Source of the DNA: Symbiodinium natans
Taxonomy: Eukaryota > Sar > Dinophyceae > Suessiales > Symbiodiniaceae
Reading direction: 5' to 3'
Assembly: GCA_905221605.1 (NCBI GenBank)
Contig: CAJNDS010002185.1
Location: forward strand, 516,890 to 580,889
Length of the DNA stretch: 64,000 nt
The notes under the pieces are model-generated. The model worked only from the letters and a program-made list of their open reading frames with translations, was not told where the DNA came from and made no database searches. A program made the translations under genes and the position numbers. Of the stretch, positions 32,301 to 42,380 are shown one piece after another. Every line of letters begins with the position of its first letter. Within the stretch, counting starts at the first letter, position 1.

Positions 32301-34313
32301 TTAGGGTTAAGGGTTTGGGGTTTAGGGTTTAGGGTTTGGGGTTTGGGGTTTAGGGTTTGGGGCTAGGGGTTTGGGGTTAAGGGTTTGGGGTTTCGGGTTG
32401 AGGTTTGGGGTTTGGGCTTTGGGGTTTGGGGTTTAGGGTTAAGGGTTTGGGGTTTGGGGTTAAGGGTCAAGGGTTTAGGGGTTTCGGGGTTTGGGGGCGA
32501 GGGTTTGGGGTCTGGGGTTAGGGTTTGGGATTTAGGGGGTTCAGGGCTCGGGGGGTTCCTGGTTTGGGGTGTTCAGAATTCAGGCATTTTGGGGCCTCTT
32601 CTTCTTTTTCGTTGTGTAGGGCTTTTGAGTTTTGGGTCTTTAGACTTTACGTTTTAGGGGGGACAGGATTTGTGGGATTCAGGGGTTCGTGGCCATGATT
32701 TGCGGACAAAGGTTTGGGTCCCAAAGCCCGGACCATCAACAGCTGATGCCCATGATGCGCAAAGGTTTGGGTCCCAAAGCCCGGACCATCAACAGCTGAT
32801 GCCTATGATGCGCGAAGGTTTGGGTCCCGAAGCCCGGACCATCAACAGCTGATGCCCATGATGCGCGAAGGTTTGGGTCCCGAAGCCCGGACCATTAACA
32901 GCTGATGCCCATGATGCGCGAAGGTTTGGGTCCCAAAGCCCGGACCATCAGCAGCTGATGCGCAAAGTTTTGGGTCCCAAAGCCCAACAGCTAATGCCCA
33001 TGATGCGCGAAGGTTTGCGTCCCAAAGCCGTCAACAGCTGATGCCCATGATGCGCGAAGGTTTGGGTCCCAAAGCCCGGACCATCAGCAGCTGATGCCCA
33101 TGATGCGCGAAGCTTTGGGTCTCAAAGCCCGGACCGTCAACAGCTGATGCCCATGATGCGCGAAAGGTTTGGGTCCCAAAGCCCAGACCGTCAACAGCTG
33201 ATGCCCATGATGCGCGAAGGTTTGGGTCCCAAAGCCCCGACCATCAGCAGCTGATGCCCATGATGCGCAAAGGTTTGTGTCCCAAAGCCCGGACCGTCAA
33301 CAGCTGATGCCCATGATGCGCGAAGGTTTGGGTCCCAAAGCCCAGACCATCAGCAGCTGATGCCCATGATGCGCAAAGGTTTGGGTCCCAAAGCCCGGAC
33401 CATTAACAGCTAATGCCCATGATGCGCGAAGGTTTGGGTCCCAAAGCCCGGACCGTCAACAGCTGATGCCCATGATGCGCGAAGGTTTGGGTCCTAAAGC
33501 CCGGACCATGAGTAGCTGATGCCCATGATGCGCAAAGGTTTGTGTCCCAAAGCCCGGACCATCAACAGCTGATGCCCATGATGCGCGAAGGTTTGGGTCT
33601 CAAAGCCCGGACCATCAGCAGCTGATGCCCATGATGCGCAAAGGTTTGGGTCCCAAAGCCCGGACCGTCAACAGCTAGCCCGGACCATCAGCAGCTGATG
33701 CCCATGATGCGCGAAGGTTTGGGTCTTCAGCTCTTCAGGCTTGCCAGGGTTGTTTTGGGCATTCGCCTCTTCTTTGTTTCCGGCAGTCAACAACAGGTCG
33801 CCCCCCCCCAAAAAAAAAACCGAAAACCCACTTGAAGCATGAACCCTAAGCCCTAAACCCTAAACCACAAATCCTAAGGCCTACAGCCCGAATAACTAAA
33901 CCCCCTAAATACCCGAAAAAGCCCTAAAAACCCTAAGAGCCCAAAATGCCCCTATGCCCTCAACCCTAGACCCCCCCAAGAATCCTAAACCTGGAATAAT
34001 AAACACGCTAAACCCCCCCCCTCCCCCAAACCCAACCCTAAACCGAAACCTCTAAACCCTAAACCACAAACCCTAAACCCCTAAACCCTAAACCCCTAAA
34101 CTCCAAACCCTAAAACCCTAGACCTCCCCCCCCCCCCCCTCGCCCAAATCCCCAAAATCCCTGAGATCCTTGCCCTAAACCCCAAACCCCAAACCCCAAG
34201 CCCTAAACCCTAAACCCAAACCCTAAACCCTAAACCCTACTGAGATCCTTGCCCAGGTGTAGAGGTGCAATGCCAGGTGCATCAGCTTCCCGATGGCAAG
34301 CTCAAGGCTCCCC
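29333..34313 (+). CDS. CSD gene, cold-shock module B
   Basis: Exon 29333-29399 (RIAEEMVERAMSAAPKPQAG) leads by phase 1 into 29863-29904 (TGTVKSYSERLEL, CSD strand 1), which leads by phase 1 into 30653-30726 (NGYGFLAL, an RNP1-like strand, then ALFHGHR, RNP2-like). A C-terminal CSD exon, 34263-34313 (EVQCQVHQLPDGKLKAP), follows after several weak islands (about 30855, 31090, 32150). RNP1 is GYGFL and RNP2 has lost the usual acidic residue, so the module is more diverged than A. The last intron region holds the 53-bp satellite and several heptamer tracts. Confidence 0.6.
29463..29783. repeat. octamer tract (CCCCGAAG)n
   Basis: About 38 copies of CCCCGAAG with CCCCCAAG variants. It explains the Pro/Ser/Glu and Gly/Ala repeat ORFs on both strands. 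Confidence 0.95.
29945..30060. repeat. (TTTA)n microsatellite
   Basis: About 28 tetramers, immediately 3' of the module B strand-1 exon. Confidence 0.95.
30440..30590. repeat. telomere-type tract, CCCTAAG changing to CCCTAAA
   Basis: A run of CCCTAAG followed by a run of CCCTAAA. Confidence 0.95.
31555..31900. repeat. octamer tract (CCCCTAAA / CCCCTCAA)n
   Basis: The core at 31605-31700 is about 12 copies of CCCCTCAA, flanked by mixed octamers. Confidence 0.9.
32225..32560. repeat. telomere-type tract TTTAGGG with TTTGGGG variants
   Basis: G-rich strand on plus, in a higher-order pattern (TTTGGGG-TTTAGGG-TTAAGGG repeated). Confidence 0.9.
32700..33722. repeat. 53-bp satellite, about 19 units
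   Basis: The unit contains AAGGTTTGGGTCCCAAAGCC, a GGACCATCAACAGCTGATG segment and CCCATGATGCGCG. A few units are truncated. 53 is not a multiple of three, so it is not a coding repeat. It contains two short palindromic cores (TTTGGGTCCCAAA and CAGCTG). Confidence 0.95.
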
Positions 34314-34787
34314 GTGAGGGGGGTCTAGGTACTTTAGGGTCTTGGGTCTAGGGTCTAGGGTTTAGGGTTTAGGGTTTAGGGTTTAGGGTTCAGGGTTTAG
34401 GGTTTAGGGTTTAGGGCTGTTCAGGGTTTAGGGTTTGGTTGGAGATCCTGGGGCTTTGTGGGGGCTGCAGGTGTTTCGGGTTTAGGGTTGCGATTTTCGA
34501 GGGATTTAGGGGACTGCTTCGGTGGTTTTTCTTTGGGGGGTTTCAGGCTTCTTCTTCTTCTTCTTTTCTGTATCATTGGCCATGCTTTTTTCGGGTTTAG
34601 GAGCTTGTTCTTGCTCCTTGCTCTGGGGTTTGTCATTTTTCTTGGTCTGTTCATTATTGTTCTTCTTCTTTCTGATGGTTATATTCCAAACCAAGGTTTA
34701 GTGCGTTGAGGGTTTGCCGGGTCGTTCAGGCCTTAAGGATTGGCTAGAGGCTTAGGGTGCGTGAGTCCTTGGCTTGGGGCGTCAGAG

Positions 34788-35080
34788 TTTAGGGTTTAGG
34801 GTTTAGGGTTTAGGGTTTAGGGTTTAGGGTTTAGGGTTTAGGGTTTAGGGTTTAGGGTTTAGGGTTTAGGGTTTAGGGCGACGAGAGGGCTGCCCTGGTT
34901 TGCCGGTGCTGTGGCTGGCGCCTACTTCTCCACCGGCGGAGCGTGCAGTGCTCCAATTGACCAAGCTTGTCAAGACGCGGACCCTAAACCCTAAACCCTA
35001 AACCCTAAACCCTAAACCCTAAACCCTAAACCCTAAACCCTAAACCCTAAACCCTAAACCCTAAACCCTAAACCCTCAAC
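34788..35080. repeat. converging telomere-type tracts around a unique island
   Basis: Perfect TTTAGGG copies (34788-34877), an island of about 100 bp, then perfect CCCTAAA copies (34980-35075). In RNA the two tracts can pair and loop out the island. Confidence 0.9.
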
Positions 35081-36540
35081 CCTCAACCCCAACCCCTAAA
35101 CCCGAAACCCGAAACCCGAAACCCGAAGGACGAGGCTGAGACCGGGGGCGTGACTTGACGACAGGCGCCGGGCGGCGCCGGGCGCTCGAAAGCTGCCGCG
35201 TACCGCAAGCTCGAAGCTTGTTGAGGGTTTAGGGTTTAGGGTTTAGGGTTTGTCTGCGTGGGAACCATCCCTTTCTCTACGAGGCCAGTGAGCAAGCCAT
35301 GGCCGAGGACCTTTGCGCTCGTCCGGTCCACCCCAGCCCCTGCGCCTCTCCCAGTCGAACTCGAAGCCCAAACCCCAAAGCCCCTAAGCCGTAACACCCT
35401 TATCCCCGTGCGCCCTAAGGCCCAGCCCCCCAGGTCTAAAGCCCTACAGCCTCAAATCCCTAGATTCCCTGCAACCCTACACCCATGCCCTAAACCCGAA
35501 ACCCTGTGAAACCCCGAAGCCCAAGCGTTGTGAACCGCAGAAGCCGACTCTTGCTTGCACCACAGGAGACTGTAAAGCCCATCAAAAGCCCCAGTAGCCC
35601 TAAACATCTTTAAAACCCTCTGACACACTCAGACTCCCTAGAAACCAAGAGACACCTAAAGACCCCCAAAACACTAAAACGCCCCAAAAACCCCCAAAAG
35701 CTCAACCAGCGACCCAAACGCCCGAATCACTTGGGGAGGCTACGGACATAGGGCCGAAGCCTGGGTCGCAGGCTGCGGCTTGGGGGTTCTTTTCGGGTTC
35801 AGGGCTTCGGGTTCGGGGTTTAGGGTTTGGGGTTTAGGGTTTGGGGTTTTCGGGTTCAGGGTTTCGGGTTTGGGGTTTAGGGTTTGGGGTTTAGGGTTTG
35901 GGGTTTGGGGTTTAGGGTTTAGGGTTTGGGGTTTGGGGTTTGGGGAGTAGGCTGGGGTCGTTGGGGTTCAGGGGCTTCTCTTTGGGATTTGCCTGGGGTC
36001 GTCTGGTCTAGGATTGGTCGCGGGTCTTGAGTCTGAAGTGTCGGAAACGGTTTGTGGTGCAGGGTGGCCGTTCACATTGCGCGAGGCACGCTTACTCCTA
36101 AAAGGGTTTGGGGTTTGGGGTTTAGGGCTTTAGGCTTTAGGGTTTAGGGTTTAGGGTCCAAACGAGGGCCAGCTTTGATTTGTTTCCCACAGAGCTCGGC
36201 ATGTTCTTGGTCATTCTGCTCGCGGGGTGTTTTTCCCCAAGCCCCAACCCAGAACCCTCAAAACCCGCCAAGCCCTGAAGCTACTTGGGGGTTTTGTCAC
36301 TCCTAAACCCTAAACCCCTGAACCCCTGAACCCTGAACCCTAACCTAAACCCTAAACCCTCAACCCTGAACCCTAAACCCTAAACCCTCAAACCCTAAAC
36401 CCTATAAACCCTAAACCCAAACCCTTATTATGGGGACCTGAAGCCAAAACGCCGGAACCTCTGCGGCCAGATGCCCAAGGGCGGCAAGGGGAAGGCGCAA
36501 CGCGTGATGTTTCCGTGGGGCGTTTTGGTAGGGCCCCCCA
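34880..36540 (+). CDS. candidate linker exons between modules B and C
   Basis: Islands with coding-like reading: 34886-34978 (LPWFAGAVAGAYFSTGG), 35250-35350 (GNHPFLYEASEQAMAEDLCA) and 36425-36525 (YYGDLKPKRRNLCGQ, then GKGKAQRV). The last resembles the C-terminal K-x-x-A-x-x-V segment of a CSD. Phases were not resolved. Confidence 0.35.
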
Positions 36541-37289
36541 AACATTAAACCCTGAACCCCTAAACCCCCGCAACCCAATAGACCCGCGAACTCTCCAGTG
36601 AAGGACCTAAGGCACTCTTCTCAGTTTAGGGTTCTTAGGGTTTAGGGTTTAGGGTTGAGGGCTTAGGGTTTAGGGTTTAGGCAACCATCGCCACTGTGTT
36701 GGGTGGTCGTGTTGAGTTGTTCAGGTTAGGGTTTGGCCTTGAAGTGTTGGAAACATTCAGAAGAAGAACATTGAGTTACGGCTTCTGGTTTTGGATTTAG
36801 GGTTCGGGTTTCGGATTTGAGGTAGCAGGTGTTACTAGTATAAGGAGCTCGGAGGCTTTCGGGGGCACCTTGCTTGCTCTTGCTAGGGGAACTCGGGGAA
36901 TTTCCAGGCTGCTGCCCAAGCATCCCCTTGTTGAGCCACTCTTGGTGTGTGGGAACCCCTTCTTTAACGTACTTGGGTAATTAAGAAGCTAAATCCTACA
37001 TCTTAAATCCTCAAATCCTAAACCCTAACCCCTAAACACTGAGGGCAGAGGGCTCCCCCGAATTCCTCACCCGCTCTCGAAGCCCAAGGTCATGGTCACC
37101 CCGCCCCTCTTTCTTACACCCGGGGGGTTTAGGGTTTAGGGTTTTGGGTTTTGGGTTAGGGTTTAGGGATCCCAGATCGGACAGGAGGCCCTGGTGTTTA
37201 GGGCGTGCTGTAAGGGCCTTTTACGGTGTCAAAGGAGGAGCTTATGGTGGCCTCTCCTTCACAGCTTCTGCGCCACAACGCACCACACC

Positions 37290-38222
37290 CTAAACCCCTG
37301 GACAATCCCCAAAATTGGCCAATTTTTCGAAGAAAAGAAGACCGCATAGTGATGACTGCGATTTTTTCATCAGGCGGAGGTGTTCATGTTTTGTTGCGCA
37401 ACGGCCGGGCGGTTCGAACTTGCGGAAGAGAAATACAGACGAGCGCTCCAAAGCGGGCATGCTTTTGACGAACATCACCCAGTTTCTCTGGCTGTTCATC
37501 TAATTTCAGGATCAGCCTGTCGGAATATTATCGAGATAGAGGATATGATCTAATCTATTGTTGACGTTCGATGATCTGTCGACACGGTTGCCATTCCGGA
37601 ATTCGGATTTTTCACGCCCAAGCAGAGTGATATTTGCAATGATGTTGTCATCAACTGTTTCTTTGAGGAAAGTCTGACCGTTGGGACGAGGAAACCGTAT
37701 TGGTTCGGAAGTTTTGATATCAAACAATTGTTTTGACGATCTAAATTTGGTCGAAGATAAACGCCGCGAAGAATATGGGTTCGCATGTTCATCCCGATTT
37801 TGGATTCGCAGAGTGCAATTATTTGGAGGGTCTGCGCGAACCGCAGCGACGCCGTCATCGATGAAATGATTTTGCACACCAATCTGTTCAGGTTGTCGTA
37901 CGACGGGTGCTTCACATCCAAATTTCGTTGGCAGAGACCACTTTTGCCACGGTTTAAGGTCTTTAAACTTTAGTTTTGACATAATCAAGCATTTTTTGCG
38001 AAACGATTTCGCGACCTTTATATAATAGTAAATGAATTCCAAAAAACCAAAAAATGGAAGAAAGTACAACATACCTGCTGTCGTAATGGATGCACGCCAC
38101 TTCTTTGTGCGGTGGGATGGGAAGGATGATACGGGCTGGTTGAGTAAAATGGCAATTCTGCTGTCCTTCGGTGCGGATGAAACGATCGAAAGGCAAGGAA
38201 AATGTTGAGCGTACAGCCCCAC
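37290..38222. other. lower-GC island without heptamers; minus-strand ORF of 236 codons
   Basis: The region lacks CCCTAAA copies and is visibly AT-richer than its surroundings. An ORF at 37512-38222 (-) is open but unrecognised (KFKDLKPWQKWSLPTKFG, residues about 83-100). The 3' side runs into an AATAT-type microsatellite. It is probably an insertion; element or transferred DNA cannot be told apart. Confidence 0.35.
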
Positions 38223-38224
38223 TC

Positions 38225-38418
38225 ATGATATATAATATATAATATAATATAATATATAATATAATATAATATAATATAATATAATATAATATAATATAAT
38301 ATAATATAATATAATATATATATATATATATATATAATATCATATATCATATATCATATATCATATATCATATGTCATATATCATATATCATATATCATA
38401 TATCATATATCATATATA
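38225..38418. repeat. (ATAAT)n and (CATATAT)n microsatellites
   Basis: A pentamer run followed by a TATATCA-type heptamer run. Confidence 0.95.
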
Positions 38419-38627
38419 AGCCTCGGGCTTTGGGCTTGCTCGAAGGGCGGATCAAAGAAGATTTGATTCAGAAGCAAAAGATGTTTCGCGACTTGAAAAT
38501 GAAAACGTGAACCCCAAAACCCCTATCCCCTAACCCCCTAAACCTTAATCTCCTAAACCCAACCCGAAACCCTAATCCTACCCGAACTAATCCTACCCTA
38601 AACCCTGTCCCCCCACCCGCGCCTCAG

Positions 38628-41108
38628 GGCAAAGGCGGCTTTGTCCCAATCGTGACCCAGAGGACGAAGGGCACCGTCACCGAGTTCGACGAAAGATCCT
38701 TGAGCTGGATGGGGGAGCCCTAAGCCCTAAAAGCCCGAAGAGCCCTAAAAACCCTAGCCCGACACCCTAAACCCCAAACCTCAAGAACCATAAAAGCCAA
38801 CCCTAAACCCTAAAAGCCTGAAGATCTTCAAGAACTCTAAGAACCTTAAGACCCCTTCTGCAGAGTGGAGGATCAGCCCTAAACCCTACACCCTAAACCC
38901 TGAGCGCTCAACCGGTGCCGCACGCAGAGTATCCGAAGAAGCGCGATTGTCAATGCACCCTAAACCCTAAGCCCTAAACCCAAACCCTAAACCCCAAACC
39001 CTAAACTCCAAACCCAAACCCCAAACCCTAAACCCTAAACCCTAAACGCACATAACGATGCACAGACCTGAGCGTGGTCAGCCACCCTTTTCCCAGGTTA
39101 GAGTTTTCGGGGGTTTGGGGGTTGGGGGTTTTGGGGTTTCGGGGTGTTGGGGATTGGGGGTCTGGGGTTTCGGGCTTTGGAGTTTGAGGGTTTGGGTTTG
39201 TAGGGGTTTGGGGGTTGGGTTTAGGGGTCTAGGGAGGGTCTTGTTAAGCTTGGGTACGGGATTGATCTGAAGGGGCTCCCTTGGAGCTTGGGGGTTACGG
39301 GATGCGCGGTTTCGCGGTTTAGGGCTGAGGGTGTACGGCCGGAACACCCTTACCCTCACCACCGGCCTGCGCGCGAGGCATTCGCCTGGGCGTGCTGAAG
39401 TGCGAAGAGTGCCAAGAGGTGTGCGGCCCGAGTTGGGGAAGAAGCGTCACAAACCTTCGTTGACCTTATAGAATGTTGAGGACAGAGAAATAGGGCACTC
39501 GCACCCCCGAGATCCGAAGCCCCAAGCCAAACCCATTAAGAGCTCTCCCGCCAGTTTCCAGCTCAGTGGGGGTGGCTATTGAAGAGCAGCTGATCCCCAG
39601 ACCCTAAACCCTACAGGGCTTATATCCTCAACTGCCCTGTTCAGCTCGGAACCTTCTGGGCACAGGCTTCAAGGCTCCATGGATTTGATGGCTTAAAAGG
39701 TTTAGGGTTCAGAGCTTTAGGGTTTCAGGAGTCAGTGTTAAGGGTTTAGAGTAAAATTTCAAATCCCTAAGCCCCAAACCCTGAACCCTGCACCCTAAAC
39801 CCTAAACCCTAAACCCTAAACCCTGAACCCTGAACCCTGAACCCTAAACCTTACGAGAGACCTACCCAGGTACACTTCTTCGACGCAAAGAACCTGTCCT
39901 TGGCCAAAGATGTCGAGGTGCCACGCGCCGATCTGAACCTTTTTGCAAGCCTGAACCCTAGGCGCTTCATATTTTATAAGCCAAGAAGCCGCTATCCTGA
40001 GCCCTATATACGTTATATGATATGATATGTATATATATATGTATATATATATATATGTGTTTTCCTGAAGACCTCATCTACCCTAATTAAACGCTAAAGC
40101 CCTATCTACACTACACCAAACGCCCCACGCCTAAACCCCATGCAACCCAAAGACAGGTAGTTTGCTTCTCCTGAGGGTACTTATCCAGGGTTTACGGTTT
40201 AGGGTTTACAGGAAGGGTTTAGGGGCCTCGGGTGTGCTTAGGAACATCGACGTGCTTTTGGGTCGTTTGGGCTCCCCCGAAGCAAACTCAGAAGCGAAGG
40301 GCCCGTGAGCGCCAAACTCACCCGCAAGAACGCCCAAACCCGAAGCCCCAAGCCCTAGACCCTGCTCCCTCATTCATGTCTACCCTAAACCCAAACCCTA
40401 AACCCTAAGCCTAAAACCCTAAACCCTACATCTTGCACACCTGGCATGCTACAGCCATACATGCCCCTGAAGCTGTGGTTCCTACAGGAGCCATGGGTTC
40501 CTGTTAAAAGTCTAGTAGGGTCTGGGAGTCCAGGGTTTAGAGTCAGGGCTATGACATGTAGGGTTTAGGGCTTTGCACACTTTCGGGATTGGGGTGTATG
40601 GCGTAGCATGGTTTATAAGGTGCATGTGATATCGAGGGTTTGGAGCATAACAGTTAGGCTCAGGGGTGTGGGGGGTGTTTAAAAGTGTGCTGCCGAACGA
40701 ATGCCCTGCATGATCCCTAAGCCTTAAACCCTGAACCCGAAGAACCCGAAACCCCTAAACTCTAAACCCTAAACCCTAAGCCCTAAACCCTAAACCCTAA
40801 ACCCCAAAACCCCAAAACCCCACACCCCTAAACCTTACCTGACGTTGGGAAATCAGGTTGCGGAGTTATGGCACAGCTGAGGCGGTTTCGGTCCCAAGTG
40901 CTGAAAGGGCTTAGGCCCCAAGTGGCGGCGCCCCCAAGTGCTGAAGGGTTTAGGGTTTAGGGTTTAGGGTTTAGGGTTTAGGGTATAGGGTTTAGGGCTA
41001 GGGGCTTAGGTCCTAAGTTGACAGCCTTCCTTCCTGCCTTCGGGTGCAGGTGACATTCGGCCTCAAGTATCTTGCAGATGGCTCTGCGCAGGCTCAACCC
41101 TCCATGAG
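38628..41108 (+). CDS. CSD gene, cold-shock module C
   Basis: Island 38628-38700 contains KGTVTEFDER, a CSD strand 1. Exon 39378-39418 gives IRLGVLKCEECQE, in the place of RNP1 but with the aromatic residues lost. Exon 39870-39917 gives VHFFDAKNLSLAKDVE, an RNP2 strand. Exon 41050-41108 gives VTFGLKYLADGSAQAQPSM, typical C-terminal CSD strands. The last three join in phase 0 throughout, and the final donor is the heptamer itself (AG|GTTTAG). The link from the first island to 39378 is not resolved. Loss of the RNP1 aromatics suggests weakened nucleic-acid binding by this module. Confidence 0.6.
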
Positions 41109-41188
41109 GTTTAGGGTTTAGGGTTTAGGGTTTAGGGTTTAGGGTTTAGGGTTTAGGGTTTAGGGTTTAGGGTTTAGGGTTTAGGGTC
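41105..41188. repeat. telomere-type tract (TTTAGGG)n
   Basis: About 11 heptamers starting at the 3' border of the module C exon; the first repeat provides its GT donor. Confidence 0.95.
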
Positions 41189-41402
41189 CCTCGGTCCCTA
41201 GGCCCCTACACCTTAGACCCTAAACCCTAAAACCCTACACCCCGCGAAGACTCGACGCTCCCTCATCATATCCCAAACCTTCCAAGGGCCACAAGGCGAT
41301 ACGGGCATTTCTCCCAAAATGGGGGTATCTCTCCCCCTGAAACCACAGAATACCCTACTTGCGGCACAGGAGTCCCCCAAAAGGGTACCCCTGTGTTTTG
41401 GG

Positions 41403-41585
41403 AACCCACCCCCCCCCCCCCCCCCTCCCGCCCAACCCCCCTTCCCCCCTCCCCTCCCCCCCCCCTCCCCCCCCTTCCCCTCCCCCACCCCCCCCCCCCT
41501 CCCCCCCTCCCCCCCTCCCCCCCTCCCCCCCTCCCCCCCTCCCCCCTCCCCCCCCCCCCCCTCCCCCCCTCCACCCCCCCCCCGT
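41403..41585. repeat. C-tract with CCCCCCT units
   Basis: Runs of C broken by T every 5-9 bases. High i-motif/G-quadruplex potential; the proline-rich ORFs are artefacts. Confidence 0.95.
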
Positions 41586-42380
41586 CGTTCTTTAGGGCTT
41601 AGGGTTGAAGCTCCGATTGCCCTCAACTCTACGTCTCCAAGTGGTATGTAGAGGGGCAGAGGTGCAGAGGGGTAGAGGTGCCTTTTGAAGAAGTACCCTG
41701 GAACCTGAACCCCAAACCCAAAACCCGAAACCCTAAACCTCAAGCCCTAAACCCTAAACCCGAACCCCCAAACCCGATACCTTAATCCCGAAACCCTAAA
41801 GCCCAAACCCGAAACCCTGAGCCCCAAACCCTAAACCCCAAACCCTAAACCCTAAACCCAAAAACCTTCAAAACCCGGGCCCTAGCCGCCCAAGCACCTC
41901 CAGGCCGTAGATGTGTCGCTCTGCGAAGAGAGCACCGAGCCTGTCATTCTGAAGGACGCCTTAAGGGTTTTTAGGGTTTAGGGTTTAGGGTTTAGGGTTT
42001 CGGGTTTAGGGTTTAGGGTTTCGGGTTTAGTGGATTAAGGTTTTAGTGGATTTAGGGTTTAGCGGGTTCAGGGTTTAGTAGATTTAGGGCTTTGGGTTTA
42101 GCGTCCGGTTCAAGCTGCAAGCTCCCATCTCGGAACCTCGAAGCTCGCAACGGATTGATCTACAGGATCCTGTGCCGCACCAGATATCTCTGGATTCCTT
42201 AGTTCATTGTTTTTGAGGCTGAGGAAATATCGGAAAGGTGTGAGCGCTTGATGGAGTTCTTGAGAGTTGCATCAACATGGAGAAATGAGAGGCCTGAATG
42301 GAGATCGAAAGAAATCCCGGCAACTCTGGAGGTTCGACCAAGAGCGCCCCCCCCCCCCTCCCCAAAGAGATGTCGCGCAG

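Noticed and set aside
37226-37503. Short plus-strand ORFs of 60-80 codons
   Set aside because: No domain and no exon borders; they partly overlap the composition island and look like chance frames.
41213-41743. Gly/Pro-rich ORFs over the C-tract
   Set aside because: Low-complexity artefacts of CCCCCCT units.
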